Part shown: positions 8,823 through 19,836 of the stretch, one piece after another
Layout: each line of letters begins with the position of its first letter
Numbering within the stretch: position 1 is the stretch's first letter
From: Candidatus Stackebrandtia excrementipullorum
GTDB lineage: Bacteria > Actinomycetota > Actinomycetes > Mycobacteriales > Micromonosporaceae
NCBI GenBank assembly: GCA_019113825.1
Contig: DXGR01000148.1
Coordinates: 1-64,000, forward strand
DNA: 64,000 nucleotides
Direction of reading: 5' to 3'
Program-made: the position numbers and the translations under genes
The notes under the pieces: generated by a model
What the model was told of the DNA's origin: nothing
What the model saw: the letters and a program-made list of their open reading frames with translations, nothing else
Databases searched by the model: none

Positions 8823-10432
8823 CAGCGGATCTCCTTGGCCGCCGCCAGAATGGCGTCGACCCCTATGGCGCGGTCACGTAGGTGCAGCCACAACAGCGGC
8901 CTTTGCCTGTCCCTCAGTGCTTTCCGGTCTCCGGCGGCTTGTGCGGCGATCAAATCCGCAAAACCGTATGGTCGTCCCGGCACCTCCACGTCGTTGCCGG
9001 AGTCGGCGGTTATCTGCAGAAACACTCCGGTCTGTCGACCACCTTTGTGAAACTGTCCGGTCGAGTGCAGGAAACGTGGCCCCCAACCGAACGTGATCGG
9101 GGCGGTCGTCGTCGAAGCCAACGATTCCCGCATCCCGGCCAGGCGGTGATCGGCGGAACGGTCGAGGTACGCCATGACGGCGAGATAGCCGTCCTCGCCC
9201 ACCTGATCGACCAGGGACCGCAAGGCGTCGACCAGATTGTCGGCTCGCGTGCCGTAGGCAAGCAGGCCGGTCTCCTCGAACACCGGTTGTTCGTCGGGAA
9301 CACCGGTCTCGAGAATCCGTTTTGTGTTGTCCTTGCTTTCGGCGACGTTCGGTTGATCGAACGGGTTGATTCCAAGAAGATGACCTGCGTAGGCGGTGGC
9401 CAGCTCCCAGCACAGGAACTGTGCACCCAACGGGCCGTTGACGGCGACGTCCGGTGGTTCCAGGCTGGAAGCCTTCCCGGTGTGGGGGGTGGCGCCGCCG
9501 ACGGTGATGCTCAGCACCTCACCTGTGCGCGCACCCCTTGCCGTCGGTGTTTCGACGACAACCGGCAGAATGCCCGTCTCGTTCTTCCCGGTCGATTCTG
9601 CGATGAGTTGCTCGGCCCAGTCACCCAAACCGACGATGCCGGTCCCGTCCTCGGCGATCGTCACGGTCTGTCGTTCGGCCAACAAGGCCCCAAGCAACAG
9701 CGCCGGATTCTCGCCCGCAGGATTGACGATGGTGTCGGCGAAGGCGGCCGCCTCGTCGAGCAACGTGGCGACGTCGACACCGGCCAGCGCCGCGGGAACC
9801 AGACCGAACGCCGTCAACGCGGAATAGCGTCCACCGACGTTCGCGTCGGCGAGAAAAACCTTCGCGCCCATGGCGGTACCCAACTGCTCCAACGGAGACC
9901 CGGGGTCGGTCACCACGACGACGTGCTTGCCGAAATCCTTGATGCCTGCGTCGGTGAACGCCTGCACCCAGCTGCGACGCAGGCTGTCGGTTTCGACGGT
10001 GCCGCCCGATTTACTCGACACCACCACCACCGTTTCGTTCAGCGGCAGCCGCAGGGCTTCGGTGACCTGCTCGGGATCAGTGGTGTCCACAACGGTCAGC
10101 GGTACGTCCAGCGTGCGGCAGATGACCTCCGGCGCCAGTGACGAACCACCCATACCGGCCAAGACCACGTGGCGAATCCCGTCTTCGACCAGTCCCTCGC
10201 GTAGCTCGGCAAGCTCCGCGGGAAGGTGACGGGAACGCTCAAAGGTGTCAAGCCAGCCGAGCCTGATCGAAGCCTCATCGGCTGCTTCGGGGCCCCACAG
10301 CCCGGCATCGGCGGCGGCGAGCCGCCTCGGTACGTCCTCGGACACGAGACGTCGAACCGTGGCGGAGACGTCATGCCCGGTGGAGACACTGAGACTCGCG
10401 GCGGCGTCCATACGAATGGTCGGCACGTTCAC
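8822..10432 (-). CDS. pgi: Glucose-6-phosphate isomerase
   Basis: Interconverts glucose 6-phosphate and fructose 6-phosphate. The 536-residue protein has the sugar-isomerase phosphate loop SSKSGGT near residue 140, [11 protein letters not shown] near residue 206 and a C-terminal region ending in the [11 protein letters not shown] helix. It belongs to the type with [11 protein letters not shown] that is common in actinobacterial pentose-phosphate operons. The GTG start overlaps the tal stop by 4 bases (GTGA). Confidence 0.92.
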   Translation of the reverse strand: MNVPTIRMDAAASLSVSTGHDVSATVRRLVSEDVPRRLAAADAGLWGPEAADEASIRLGWLDTFERSRHLPAELAELREGLVEDGIRHVVLAGMGGSSLAPEVICRTLDVPLTVVDTTDPEQVTEALRLPLNETVVVVSSKSGGTVETDSLRRSWVQAFTDAGIKDFGKHVVVVTDPGSPLEQLGTAMGAKVFLADANVGGRYSALTAFGLVPAALAGVDVATLLDEAAAFADTIVNPAGENPALLLGALLAERQTVTIAEDGTGIVGLGDWAEQLIAESTGKNETGILPVVVETPTARGARTGEVLSITVGGATPHTGKASSLEPPDVAVNGPLGAQFLCWELATAYAGHLLGINPFDQPNVAESKDNTKRILETGVPDEQPVFEETGLLAYGTRADNLVDALRSLVDQVGEDGYLAVMAYLDRSADHRLAGMRESLASTTTAPITFGWGPRFLHSTGQFHKGGRQTGVFLQITADSGNDVEVPGRPYGFADLIAAQAAGDRKALRDRQRPLLWLHLRDRAIGVDAILAAAKEIR

Positions 10433-11544
10433 GCTCCGCCGGTGTCGTCGAGTGCGGCGGCAACCTGTTCAAGGAGGTCCTGCCAGCTCTTGATGAACTT
10501 CTCCACACCTTCACGTTCCAGGGTCGCAATCACGTCGTCGTAGTCCACGCCGAGCTCGGCGAGCGTCGCCATGGTCGCGTCGGCGTCGGCGTAGCGGCCG
10601 GTGATCGTGTCTGCCTCGGTCACGCCGTGATCGGCGAACGCGTCCAGAGTCGCTTGCGGCATGGTGTTGACACAACCGGAAACGATGAGATCTTCCACGT
10701 AGATCGTGTCTCGGTACGCCGGGTTCTTTGACGAGGTCGAAGCCCACAGAGGCCGCTGCGGGCGGGCTCCGTGCTCTTGAAGTGCCCGCCACCGGTCGGA
10801 TGCGAACGCCTGTGTGTACGTGCGGTGCGCGAGTCGCGCATTCGCCACCGCGGCACTGCCCTTGGCGTCTTGAGCCTGAGAAGATCCGATCGCGTCGAGC
10901 CTCCCGTCAACCTCGCTGTCCACACGCGATACGAAGAACGACGCGACGGAAGCGATACCCGACAGATCGTGCCCCGCCGCACGCGCCCGTTCCATACCGT
11001 CGAAAAAGGCGTCGATGACGGCGCGGTAACGGTCCAGCCCGAAGATCAGGGTGACGTTGACGCTGATGCCCTCCGCCAACACCGCCGAAATTGCGGGCAG
11101 CCCCTCAAGCGTGGCCGGGATCTTAATGAACAGATTGGGCCGGTCCACCTGCCACCACAGGGCCTTGGCCTCGGCGACAGTGCGTTCGGTGTCGTGGGCC
11201 AGCCGAGGATCGACCTCGATCGACACCCGGCCGTCCACACCACCGGTGGCCTCGTAGACGTCACGAAGCTGGTCACACGCCCAACGTATGTCGTACGTCG
11301 TGATGGCCCGCGCCGCCTCGTCGACCGAAACGCGCCGCAACGCCAGTTCCCTCAATTGTTCCCGGTAGTCGTCGCCGGCGGCGATCGCACCTGCGAAGAT
11401 CGTCGGATTGCTCGTCACACCGACGACGTGTCGTTCATCGCGGAGTTTGGCGAGATTGCCCGAACTCAACCGCTGTCGCGAGATATCGTCAAGCCATACC
11501 GCCACTCCGGCGGCCGACAGATCCCCAAGACGGTCTACAGACAT
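10429..11544 (-). CDS. tal: Transaldolase
   Basis: Moves a dihydroxyacetone unit from sedoheptulose 7-phosphate to glyceraldehyde 3-phosphate. The 371-residue length fits actinobacterial Tal. [13 protein letters not shown] near residue 43 is the family's N-terminal signature, and the Schiff-base Lys is in LFIKIPAT near residue 138. The ATG at 11544 starts 10 bases inside the tkt coding end; its ribosome binding site GAAGGAG lies in the last tkt codons. Confidence 0.95.
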   Translation of the reverse strand: MSVDRLGDLSAAGVAVWLDDISRQRLSSGNLAKLRDERHVVGVTSNPTIFAGAIAAGDDYREQLRELALRRVSVDEAARAITTYDIRWACDQLRDVYEATGGVDGRVSIEVDPRLAHDTERTVAEAKALWWQVDRPNLFIKIPATLEGLPAISAVLAEGISVNVTLIFGLDRYRAVIDAFFDGMERARAAGHDLSGIASVASFFVSRVDSEVDGRLDAIGSSQAQDAKGSAAVANARLAHRTYTQAFASDRWRALQEHGARPQRPLWASTSSKNPAYRDTIYVEDLIVSGCVNTMPQATLDAFADHGVTEADTITGRYADADATMATLAELGVDYDDVIATLEREGVEKFIKSWQDLLEQVAAALDDTGGA

Positions 11545-13676
11545 GAAGCACAGCTCCTTCGCTGTCGGTCGGCAGCTATTCGAAACACTAAGTCGTTGAC
11601 GTTGTTCAGCGTCTGACGAGCGGCGGCCACCACGTTGTCCACGGTGAACCCGAACTCCTCGAACAGGCGCTGGTACGGGGCACTGGCACCGAAATCCTCG
11701 ATGCTCACCGCAACGCCCGCGTCGCCGAGCAGATCGCGCCAGGACATGGCTATGCCCGCCTCGACGCTGACACGCGCTCGCACGGCCGGTGGGAGCACCT
11801 CATCACGGTAGGACCGGTCCTGCGCGTCGAACCACTCACGACACGGCATTGACACGACCCGCGTGGCCACACCCTCCGCCTGCAGCCGTTCGCGCGCCTC
11901 GACGGCCAACGAGACCTCGCTGCCGGTGGCGATCACCACGACCTGCGGGTCTCCGCCCTCGGCGTCTGCCAACACGTAACCACCGCGCAACGTGCCTTCA
12001 GCCGACGCGAAACGGTCCCTGTCGAGGGTCGGCACGTTCTGACGTGTCAACGCCAAGGCCGTCGGTCGATCGACATGCTCCAAGGCGGCTCGCCACGCCC
12101 ACACCGTCTCATTGGCGTCGGCGGGTCGAACCACGTCCAGGCCCGGAATCGCACGCAGTGCCGAAAGATGCTCGACGGGCTGATGGGTGGGGCCGTCCTC
12201 GCCCAAACCGATCGAATCGTGGGTCCAGACGAAGGTGACCGGAAGTTTCATCAGTGCCGCGAGCCGGACGGCGGGGCGCATATAGTCGCTGAACACCAGG
12301 AAAGTGCCCCCATACGGACGGGTGTGGCCGTGTAGGGCTATGCCGTTGCAGATCGCACCCATGGCGTGCTCGCGAATACCGAAGTGGAGCGTTCGGCCAT
12401 ACGGGTGCCCTGGGAACATCTTGGTCGCGCGATCATTGGGCAGAAACGACGGTTCTCCGTCCATGGTGGTGTTGTTGCTGCCGGCAAGATCGGCGGAACC
12501 ACCCCACAGTTCCGGCAGCACCGGAGCCAACGCCGACAGGACCTTTCCCGACGCCGCACGTGTCGCCACGCCCTTGTCGTCGGCTTCGAAGGTTGGTAGC
12601 GCGTCACTCCAGCCTTCCGGCAGTGCACGCGACCGCAGCCGGTCGAACAGTTCTTTGTTGCGCGGGTTCTCCGCGGCCCAGGCGTCGAAGCGTGACTGCC
12701 ACTCCTCGCGGTGGCGGCGGCCCCGCTCCCTAGCTCCCCGCGCGTGCTCGAGTACGCGCGCGTCCACGTCGAAGTGCTTTTCGGCATCGAAACCGAGAAT
12801 CTGCTTGGTCGCGGCGGCCTCGTCGTCTCCCAGCTTCGAACCGTGGATGGCGCCGGTGTTCTGCTTATTTGGTGCGGGCCAGCCGATGATGGTCTTCAAC
12901 GAAATGAACGACGGCTTGTCCGTCACCTGCTTGGCGGACTCCAACGCGGCGAACAGTTCTTCGACGTTTTCGCGGTAGCTTCCGCCCCCACGCCAGTCAA
13001 CGGTCTGCGTGTGCCAACCGTAGGCCTCGTACCGCGCGTTGACGTCCTCGCTCAGCGCCACACGAGTGTCGTCCTCGATCGAGATCTCGTTGTCGTCGTA
13101 AACGACCACGAGGTTGCCCAGCTGTTGGGTTCCCGCCAGGGCGCTGGCCTCGTGACTGACGCCCTCCTGGATGTCGCCGTCGGAGCAGAACACGAACACC
13201 CGGTGGTCGAACACCGAGGTACCGGGCGCGGCTTCGGGATCGAACAACCCACGTTCCCGACGCGCGGCCATCGCCATGCCCACCGCCGTGGCGATGCCTT
13301 GGCCCAGCGGCCCCGTGGTGGTTTCCACACCGGCGGTGTGGCCGTATTCGGGATGCCCCGGCGTGGCCGACCCCCACTGACGCAGGGCCTTCAAATCATC
13401 CAGTTCGAGCCCGTATCCGGCCAGGTACAGCTGGATGTAAAGCGTCAGGCTGGAATGGCCGCAGGACAGAACAAAACGATCGCGCCCCACCCAGTCGGGT
13501 GTGGCGGGGTCGTGCTCCATGATCCGCTGAAACAGCAGGTAGGCAGCCGGAGCCAAGCTCATGGCGGTGCCAGGGTGCCCGTTGCCGGCCCTTTCCACCG
13601 CATCGATCGCCAGAACCCGGGCCGTATCGACCGCCTTCTGATCGAGATCGGACCAATCAAGTGCTGCAGTGGACAC
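11535..13676 (-). CDS. tkt: Transketolase
   Basis: Thiamine-diphosphate enzyme that transfers two-carbon units in the non-oxidative pentose phosphate pathway. The GTG at 13676 is chosen because GAGGAGG lies 6 bases upstream and the product then begins [12 protein letters not shown], as in relatives, giving 713 residues; an open extension further upstream has no such support. The thiamine-binding segment SDGDIQEG with the later NNEIS-like DDNEIS is near residue 155, and the central [13 protein letters not shown] is near residue 465. It is first in the tkt-tal-pgi-zwf-opcA-pgl-mutT operon. Confidence 0.95.
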   Translation of the reverse strand: MSTAALDWSDLDQKAVDTARVLAIDAVERAGNGHPGTAMSLAPAAYLLFQRIMEHDPATPDWVGRDRFVLSCGHSSLTLYIQLYLAGYGLELDDLKALRQWGSATPGHPEYGHTAGVETTTGPLGQGIATAVGMAMAARRERGLFDPEAAPGTSVFDHRVFVFCSDGDIQEGVSHEASALAGTQQLGNLVVVYDDNEISIEDDTRVALSEDVNARYEAYGWHTQTVDWRGGGSYRENVEELFAALESAKQVTDKPSFISLKTIIGWPAPNKQNTGAIHGSKLGDDEAAATKQILGFDAEKHFDVDARVLEHARGARERGRRHREEWQSRFDAWAAENPRNKELFDRLRSRALPEGWSDALPTFEADDKGVATRAASGKVLSALAPVLPELWGGSADLAGSNNTTMDGEPSFLPNDRATKMFPGHPYGRTLHFGIREHAMGAICNGIALHGHTRPYGGTFLVFSDYMRPAVRLAALMKLPVTFVWTHDSIGLGEDGPTHQPVEHLSALRAIPGLDVVRPADANETVWAWRAALEHVDRPTALALTRQNVPTLDRDRFASAEGTLRGGYVLADAEGGDPQVVVIATGSEVSLAVEARERLQAEGVATRVVSMPCREWFDAQDRSYRDEVLPPAVRARVSVEAGIAMSWRDLLGDAGVAVSIEDFGASAPYQRLFEEFGFTVDNVVAAARQTLNNVNDLVFRIAADRQRRSCASCL

Positions 13677-13867
13677 GGGTTGCCTCCTCAAGGCAAACGA
13701 CGGCTGCTCGACACGCATGACGATACCGACCGCGCCGCGCCGATTCCGCGCAGCGCGAGATGACGCGCGAAGTATCGTCGTCGCGGAGTGAGGCGAGCCA
13801 CCCACCGGCCCCCCTGCCACCTCGGATACCGATGCGCATACGCTCTTCCACGATGCGTAGAAATTCG

Positions 13868-14854
13868 ATGTCCGCTACCAGGACGGCACCGGTATCGCCG
13901 GCCGTGCCCGACCGTGGGCGGACGATTGTGGTCAACACCGGCGCTGAACCGCCTCCCTCACCGCGGTCGAAACCGGCCGCGATCGTCAAGGCGTACATCA
14001 CCTTGACCAAACCGCGGATCGTCGAACTGCTGCTCATCACGACGATCCCGACGATGTTTCTTGCCGCACGACTACACGCGGGCGGGCTTCCCGACCTGGT
14101 GACGGTGCTCGTCGTCGTCATCGGTGGCGCCATGGCCGCCGGTGCCGCCAACGCCATCAACTGCTATTTCGACCGAGACATCGATCAGTTGATGCGGCGA
14201 ACATCACGTCGCCCGATCCCTCAACACACGATCGCACCCGAGCGGGCTCTGACCTTCGGTCTGGTCCTGGCCGTGGTGTCGATCGCGCTCATCTGGTCGT
14301 TCACCAACCTGTTGGCCGCAGCCCTGACGCTCGCCGCCATCGCGTACTACGACCTGGTCTACACACTCTGGCTCAAACGCACCACCGCCGCCAACACCGT
14401 TTGGGGCGGCGTCTGCGGTTCGGCTCCGGTACTGATCGGATGGGCCGCCGTCACCGGCACCCTCTCGTGGGAGGCATGGATCCTCTTCGCCGTGGTGTTC
14501 TGGTGGCAGCCGCCTCACTTCTTCGCCTTGGCGATCAAGTACAAGGACGATTACGCGGCCGCGGGCATTCCGATGCTTCCGGTTGTCGCCTCGCTGCGAC
14601 GTGTCGGTCTCGAATCGGTCATATATGCGTGGCTTACCCTAGGGTTCTCGCTTGCTTTGTGGCCGCTTGCAACGACACCGCTGTACGGCGTGGTTGCACT
14701 GGTCACCGGAGGGATGTTCTGTCTCGAGGCGCACCGTATGCACGGGCGGGCGCGTAGAGGCGAGAACGTCAAGCCGATGCGGCTGTTCCACTGGTCTACG
14801 TCGTATCTGACCCTGTTGTTCGTCGCCGTTGCCGTCGATTCGTTCCTGCTGTAA
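13868..14854 (+). CDS. ctaB: Protoheme IX farnesyltransferase (heme O synthase)
   Basis: Adds a farnesyl group to heme B to make heme O for the cytochrome oxidase cofactor. A polytopic UbiA-family membrane protein: the first Asp-rich motif NCYFDRDID is near residue 100 and the second region [11 protein letters not shown] near residue 227, within about nine hydrophobic segments. Conserved sequence begins at [14 protein letters not shown]. Start is uncertain: in-frame ATGs at 13832, 13853 and 13868 are possible with no clear ribosome binding site; 13868 gives 328 residues. Divergent from tkt, as in many actinobacteria. ctaA, the next enzyme, lies 1.8 kb away. Confidence 0.93.
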   Translation: MSATRTAPVSPAVPDRGRTIVVNTGAEPPPSPRSKPAAIVKAYITLTKPRIVELLLITTIPTMFLAARLHAGGLPDLVTVLVVVIGGAMAAGAANAINCYFDRDIDQLMRRTSRRPIPQHTIAPERALTFGLVLAVVSIALIWSFTNLLAAALTLAAIAYYDLVYTLWLKRTTAANTVWGGVCGSAPVLIGWAAVTGTLSWEAWILFAVVFWWQPPHFFALAIKYKDDYAAAGIPMLPVVASLRRVGLESVIYAWLTLGFSLALWPLATTPLYGVVALVTGGMFCLEAHRMHGRARRGENVKPMRLFHWSTSYLTLLFVAVAVDSFLL

Positions 14855-14872
14855 TCGCCCGGGAGGCCGCGC

Positions 14873-15736
14873 ATGCCCACCGTCGCTCTTGTCACGTGCG
14901 TCGCACTCCCCGAGCTGGACCCGGACGAGGCCAGACTGCTCACGCCGCTTCGTGACCGGGGCATCGTGGCCACCCCGGCGGTCTGGAACGACCAAACCGT
15001 CGTCTGGGACGCCTTCGATCTGACAGTGATTCGGTGCCCGTGGGATTATTCGGAACAACGCGATCACTTCCTCGATTGGGCTCACCGGGTTCCGCGTCTG
15101 TGCAACTCCGCCGAGCTTGTCGAATGGAACACCGATAAGCGTTATTTGGCGGACCTGGCCGCCGAGGGTGTCCCGGTTGTTCCGACCACGTGGATCCCGC
15201 CGGGAACCGACGTGGGCCTTCCGACTCACGGCGAGTGGGTGCTGAAGCCGTCCATCGGTGCGGGGAGCCGAGGCGCCGGGCGATATCGCATGGACGACAC
15301 TGCGCAGGCACAGGAGGCGTTTGATCATCTCGCGCGGTTGCACCGTTCCGGAGCCACCGCGATGGCGCAGCCATACATCGCCGGTGTCGACGTCTCGGGA
15401 GAGCGTGCGCTGATCTACATCGACGGCCGGTACTCTCACACGATTACCAAGGGCCCCATGCTCACAGGGCCTTACCACGGGTTGGACGAGCTGTACAAGG
15501 CCGAGACGATATCGGACGGACGCTCCTCGGCCGCCGATCGAGAGCTCGCCAAGGCGGCGCTGACGGCCATACCCACCGACGAGACGCCGCTGTATGCCCG
15601 GATCGACCTTGTCGATTCACCGAACGGGACCGTGGTGCTGGAGCTGGAGGTGGCCGAACCGAGTTTGTTTTTCGGGTGGCATCCACCGGCGGCGGCGAAT
15701 ATGGCCGAAGCGATCGCGCGTCGACTGTCCGGTTGA
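14873..15736 (+). CDS. ATP-grasp domain protein of unknown substrate
   Basis: Likely an ATP-dependent carboxylate-amine ligase. The 287-residue protein has an N-terminal pre-ATP domain (VIRCPWDYSE near residue 52), then a central ATP-grasp fold: WVLKPSIGAGSRGAGRY near residue 122 carries the nucleotide-binding Lys and flexible loop, and LYARIDLVD with LELEVAEPSLFF near residues 241-265 carries the metal ligands. Relatives include RimK-like ligases and the cycloserine ligase DcsG; the sequence does not decide between these. It begins 18 bases after ctaB and may be co-transcribed. Confidence 0.8.
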   Translation: MPTVALVTCVALPELDPDEARLLTPLRDRGIVATPAVWNDQTVVWDAFDLTVIRCPWDYSEQRDHFLDWAHRVPRLCNSAELVEWNTDKRYLADLAAEGVPVVPTTWIPPGTDVGLPTHGEWVLKPSIGAGSRGAGRYRMDDTAQAQEAFDHLARLHRSGATAMAQPYIAGVDVSGERALIYIDGRYSHTITKGPMLTGPYHGLDELYKAETISDGRSSAADRELAKAALTAIPTDETPLYARIDLVDSPNGTVVLELEVAEPSLFFGWHPPAAANMAEAIARRLSG

Positions 15737-15748
15737 GCCTCGGCCGCT

Positions 15749-16555
15749 TCATACCACTCGGAACGACCACAACGCGCTGGTAACCAACACACCGAGGCCG
15801 TTTGTAGCCCAGTGGAGACCGGCGGCGGCTATGAGACTGCCACTGCGACGTCGGATCTCGCACAGCACCCAGCCGGCGACGCCGGTAAACGCCACGACGG
15901 CGACGACCATCGCGGTCTTCGCCATGGGGCCCGCTCCGAAGGCCTCCGACACCAGCTGGTTGGCGTTCAGGGCCGCGGCAGGGACGATATGCCACAGGCC
16001 GAACAGCACCGAGGAGATCGCAACGGCCGGCCATGTTCGTCCCTTGCCGCGAAACAGCCCCATCAGGACACCGCGAAAAGCGATCTCCTCGAGGAGGATG
16101 GTCCCCAACGGGATGATGACGAGCGCGGTCAACAACGCGGTTCCGGTGTGCATCTGGTATCGGCCGTCGAGAAATGCCTGCCGGGTCAACGGAATCACAA
16201 TGGCGACGGCGTACACGACGGCGACGGCCAGCACCGCGACCAGCGCGTACTTGACGCCCCGCCACCATGTTCGACGTGACATTCCGAGGTCGTGCCAGGA
16301 GAACCCGGCACGTCGTGCCAGGAGGATCAAAGCGACGGCCACGAGAGGCTCTAGGACGAGGCCGGTATTTCCGGGGCCGAGGCGATTGGCGAAGCTCACC
16401 ATCCCCAGGGCGAGAACCGATACCGCCAGGACCGCAAGCACTGAGCGATTGTGTGAGGTTCGCTGCCACAGCTTCGCTGCTCGTCGAAGAGGGGATGGTG
16501 CTTCAACGGGCGCATAGGAAGGTGCAGCGGGCGAAACCGGGGAGGTTTGTGCCAC
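15749..16555 (-). CDS. CPBP-family intramembrane protease
   Basis: Membrane protease of the Abi/CAAX-like (CPBP) family. All three catalytic motifs are visible: EEIAFRG near residue 160, FGLWH near residue 188 and HWATN near residue 247, within about eight hydrophobic segments. The GTG at 16555 is the only start close to the first helix; it lacks a ribosome binding site but a CATAAT hexamer lies about 20 bases upstream, so the transcript may be nearly leaderless. 268 residues. Substrate unknown. Convergent with the ATP-grasp gene, 12 bases apart. Confidence 0.85.
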   Translation of the reverse strand: MAQTSPVSPAAPSYAPVEAPSPLRRAAKLWQRTSHNRSVLAVLAVSVLALGMVSFANRLGPGNTGLVLEPLVAVALILLARRAGFSWHDLGMSRRTWWRGVKYALVAVLAVAVVYAVAIVIPLTRQAFLDGRYQMHTGTALLTALVIIPLGTILLEEIAFRGVLMGLFRGKGRTWPAVAISSVLFGLWHIVPAAALNANQLVSEAFGAGPMAKTAMVVAVVAFTGVAGWVLCEIRRRSGSLIAAAGLHWATNGLGVLVTSALWSFRVV

Positions 16556-16611
16556 GATTGCGCAGCGTACGCCATGATTATGGCAGGCGGTTGTGAGGTT
16601 GCTGACAGCCG

Positions 16612-17541
16612 CTACACGGCGGCAACGGTCTCTTCTCTGGTAGCGGTGGAGGGCGAAGCGGTATCGGAGTCCGACGGGAGATAACGACGACCCGCGACCA
16701 CGAGGTGCACCGTGAACAGCCACAGGATCGCCGCGGCCAGCATGTGAGCACCCACAAGGATCACGGGCAGGCCCGTGGCGAACTGAACGAAGCCGATGAG
16801 TCCTTGAGCCAGTTCGATGCCCAACAACCACCACAAAGCCCGCCGCAGTCGTAGGGGCGCCTTCAGCGCCACGGCGGCCAGGCCGGCCGCCACGGTCACT
16901 CCTAGCAGCAGGAATACGGCGTGGACGTGCACCTGTGCGAGCATGGCCGGGTCGAGCGGAATCCGGGGAGAGGAGGGGTCTCCGGCGTGAGGCCCACTCC
17001 CGGTTACCAGGACCCCGAGCGCAATGGTTGCCAGTGAGGCGGCCACGACCAGCCACGACAGGGTGCGGAAAGCCGGCGGAGTTGCATATTCGATGTTGCC
17101 GTCGGGTTCACGCGACCGTGCGTACCCCATGTACGCGGCGGTCAGGATGCCTATGGAGATGAGGAAGTGGCTGCTGACGACCCACGGGTTGAGACCCGAG
17201 GTGACGGTGATCAGGCCTATGACCGCTTGGGTCGGTACGCCGATCGCCACGAGAAGGGCGTACCCGATAAGCGCCCGTCGGCGGGGCTTGAGCAGCAGGG
17301 CGGCGAGCAGCGTCGCTGCGGCGACGAACCCGACTCCGACGCTGAAGAGCCGGTTTCCCCACTCGATGTATCCGTGGATGCCCATTTCGGGAGTGGCGTG
17401 AAACGCTCCCGGTTGGCAGTTGGGCCAGGTGGGGCAGCCCAGACCCGAACCGGTCAGGCGAACCGCGCCGCCGGAGACGATGATGGCGACGTTCACGATG
17501 ACGTTGGTCAGGTTCAACCGACGAACGATGGTGGGTGACAC
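16612..17541 (-). CDS. ctaA: Heme A synthase
   Basis: Oxidises heme O to heme A for aa3-type cytochrome oxidase. The 309-residue polytopic protein has the N-terminal VRLTGSGLGCPTWPNCQPG segment (residues 27-45) with the two conserved Cys, HGYIEWGNRL with a heme-ligand His, and later HFLISI, QVHVHAVF and VGAHMLAAAI His-bearing helices. It is divergent from sufR, and the ATG lies about 50 bases from the most upstream sufR start. Confidence 0.93.
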   Translation of the reverse strand: MSPTIVRRLNLTNVIVNVAIIVSGGAVRLTGSGLGCPTWPNCQPGAFHATPEMGIHGYIEWGNRLFSVGVGFVAAATLLAALLLKPRRRALIGYALLVAIGVPTQAVIGLITVTSGLNPWVVSSHFLISIGILTAAYMGYARSREPDGNIEYATPPAFRTLSWLVVAASLATIALGVLVTGSGPHAGDPSSPRIPLDPAMLAQVHVHAVFLLLGVTVAAGLAAVALKAPLRLRRALWWLLGIELAQGLIGFVQFATGLPVILVGAHMLAAAILWLFTVHLVVAGRRYLPSDSDTASPSTATREETVAAV

Positions 17542-17591
17542 AAGTCAAGAGCTTACGGGCGTGGTCCGGCTCACTTGACCCCCGGTTGGCC

Positions 17592-18350
17592 ATGACGAAA
17601 GAAATAAGCAACACTGGTGTTGTGGAAAATTCGGTGACCAGGCAGTCGTCAGGCTGCGCGCCACCCGACGGGGAAACCCGCCGCCGGGTCGCCGAACTGC
17701 TGCTCGAAAACGGCCACGCCACGGCGAGGCAACTGGCCGTCGCCATCGGCGTGACGCCGGTGGCGATACGCAGACATCTCGACGTCATGACCGCCGAAGG
17801 CCTGGTCGAGCACCGTGAGCCGCAGGCCACCGGTGGTCGCGGCAGGCCCGCCCGAGCCTATCGGTTGACTCCGGCGGCTCGTGAGACGTTCGGGCACCAC
17901 TATGACGACCTTGCCACCCAAGCGCTGCGCTGGATCGGTCACCACGGAGGTCCCGCCGCCGTGGCCGCTTTTGCGGCCGAACAGGTGGCCGGTTTGGAGG
18001 AGCGTTGTCGCACCGCGATGGACGTGGCCGACGATGACCCGTTGTCGCGAGCCGAAGCGCTGGCGAAAGCCCTGTCCGACGAAGGGTATGCCGCAACTAC
18101 AACGGCCATAGCCAACGGCGGACAGTTGTGCCAACACCACTGTCCGGTGGCGCACGTGGCCGCGGAGTTTCCGCAACTGTGTGAAGCCGAAACCGAGGTG
18201 ATCGGAAGGCTCGTGGGCCACCATGTCCAGAGGCTTGCCACCATCTCCAACGGCGACGGGGTTTGCACGACCTACATTCCGGCCGGCACCGCCGCCCGGC
18301 TACAGTCCACAACCGCCAACAATGAAACGTCGCAGGTGAGGAATCGATGA
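17592..18350 (+). CDS. sufR: SUF operon Fe-S-responsive repressor SufR
   Basis: DeoR/ArsR-like transcription regulator that senses iron-sulfur status and controls the suf operon. An N-terminal winged helix ([24 protein letters not shown], read in two halves around residues 45-70) is followed by a C-terminal domain with cluster ligands in CQHHCP, QLCEAE and VCTTYI near residues 180-225. Start is uncertain: ATG 17592 gives 252 residues, but GTGs at 17622 and 17634 are in frame and would leave the palindrome at 17609-17622 outside the gene. The stop overlaps the sufB start as ATGA, so the regulator is the first operon gene. Confidence 0.9.
   Translation: MTKEISNTGVVENSVTRQSSGCAPPDGETRRRVAELLLENGHATARQLAVAIGVTPVAIRRHLDVMTAEGLVEHREPQATGGRGRPARAYRLTPAARETFGHHYDDLATQALRWIGHHGGPAAVAAFAAEQVAGLEERCRTAMDVADDDPLSRAEALAKALSDEGYAATTTAIANGGQLCQHHCPVAHVAAEFPQLCEAETEVIGRLVGHHVQRLATISNGDGVCTTYIPAGTAARLQSTTANNETSQVRNR
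17609..17622. promoter_or_regulatory. Candidate SufR operator (CAAC-N6-GTTG palindrome)
   Basis: CAACACTGGTGTTG is a 14-base inverted repeat with perfect 6-base halves. It matches the CAAC-N6-GTTG pattern described for cyanobacterial SufR. It lies at the start of sufR, about 30 bases after a TTGACC hexamer (17575-17580), so it could cover the sufR promoter or initiation site if translation begins at 17622 or 17634. Confidence 0.6.
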
Positions 18351-19780
18351 CTGACACCACTAACGCCCAACCGCTGAGCCAGGAGGAGACGCTCGCCTCT
18401 CTCGGTAAATACGAATACGGCTGGGCCGACTCCGACGCCGCGGGCGCTTCGGCGCAACGTGGCCTGTCCGAGGCCGTGGTGCGTGACATCTCGGCGAAAA
18501 AGGACGAGCCGGAATGGATGCTCAACCTTCGGTTGAAGGGCTTGAAGCTCTTCGACCGTAAGCCCATGCCCAACTGGGGTGCGGATCTGTCGACGATCGA
18601 CTTCGACAACATCAAGTACTTCGTCCGCTCCACCGAGAAACAGGCCACCTCGTGGGAGGACCTGCCCGAGGACATCAAGAACACCTACGACAAGCTGGGC
18701 ATCCCCGAGGCGGAAAAACAGCGCCTCGTGGCCGGGGTCGCCGCTCAGTACGAGTCCGAGGTCGTTTACCACAAGATTCGTGACGACCTGGAGGAGAAGG
18801 GGGTCGTCTTCCTTGACACCGATACCGGCCTCAAGGAACACCCCGAGGTCTTCGAAGAGTACTTCGGTTCAGTCATCCCGGTGGGGGACAACAAGTTCGC
18901 TGCTTTGAACACCTCGGTGTGGAGCGGCGGCTCGTTTATTTACGTTCCCAAGGGCGTGCACGTCGACATCCCGCTCCAGGCGTACTTCCGCATCAACACC
19001 GAGAACATGGGGCAGTTCGAGCGGACGCTCATCATCGCCGACGAGGACTCGTACGTCCACTACGTCGAAGGATGCACCGCGCCGATCTACTCTTCCGACA
19101 GTCTGCACTCGGCGGTCGTCGAAATCATCGTCAAGAAGAACGCCCGGGTCCGCTACACGACGATCCAGAACTGGTCGAACAACGTGTACAACCTGGTGAC
19201 GAAGCGTGCTGTTGCCGAAGCCGGCGCCACCATGGAGTGGGTCGACGGCAACCTGGGCAGTAAGATCACCATGAAATACCCGGCGGTCGTGATGACGGGC
19301 GAACACGCCAAGGGTGAGGTGCTCAGTGTCGCGATGGCCGGCGAGGGGCAACACCAGGACGCCGGCGCCAAGATGACGCACGCCGCTCCGCACACGTCGT
19401 CTTCGATCATCTCCAAGTCGATCGCCCGTGGCGGCGGCCGTACGTCGTACCGGGGCCTGGTCCAGGTCAACGATGGGGCTCACCACTCGAAGAGCACCGT
19501 CAAGTGTGACGCGCTCCTGGTCGACAACGTGTCGCGTTCGGATACCTACCCTTACGTCGACGTTCGTGAAGACGACGTCGAGATGGGCCACGAGGCCACG
19601 GTTTCGAAGGTCAGTGACGACCAGCTGTTCTACCTGATGAGCCGCGGGCTGACCGAGGACGAGGCCATGGCGATGATCGTGCGGGGATTCATTGAACCGA
19701 TCGCCAAGGAACTTCCGATGGAGTACGCGCTGGAACTCAACCGGCTCATCGAACTCCAGATGGAAGGAGCCGTGGGGTGA
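18347..19780 (+). CDS. sufB: Fe-S cluster assembly scaffold SufB
   Basis: Core scaffold subunit of the SufBCD complex on which new Fe-S clusters are built. The 477-residue length is normal. [13 protein letters not shown] near residue 198, [13 protein letters not shown] near residue 237 with the conserved Cys, and [11 protein letters not shown] near residue 345 are family signatures. The ATG overlaps the sufR stop. No intein is present, unlike some mycobacterial SufB proteins. Confidence 0.97.
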   Translation: MTDTTNAQPLSQEETLASLGKYEYGWADSDAAGASAQRGLSEAVVRDISAKKDEPEWMLNLRLKGLKLFDRKPMPNWGADLSTIDFDNIKYFVRSTEKQATSWEDLPEDIKNTYDKLGIPEAEKQRLVAGVAAQYESEVVYHKIRDDLEEKGVVFLDTDTGLKEHPEVFEEYFGSVIPVGDNKFAALNTSVWSGGSFIYVPKGVHVDIPLQAYFRINTENMGQFERTLIIADEDSYVHYVEGCTAPIYSSDSLHSAVVEIIVKKNARVRYTTIQNWSNNVYNLVTKRAVAEAGATMEWVDGNLGSKITMKYPAVVMTGEHAKGEVLSVAMAGEGQHQDAGAKMTHAAPHTSSSIISKSIARGGGRTSYRGLVQVNDGAHHSKSTVKCDALLVDNVSRSDTYPYVDVREDDVEMGHEATVSKVSDDQLFYLMSRGLTEDEAMAMIVRGFIEPIAKELPMEYALELNRLIELQMEGAVG

Positions 19781-19836
19781 CCCGCGGTACCACCGCTGTT
19801 CGACGTATCGACAAGAGAAAGTGAACTTCGTTGTCC

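Noticed and set aside
17535-17591. sufR start at GTG 17535
   Set aside because: It would overlap the divergent ctaA start and all promoter signals, and adds residues not found in the family.
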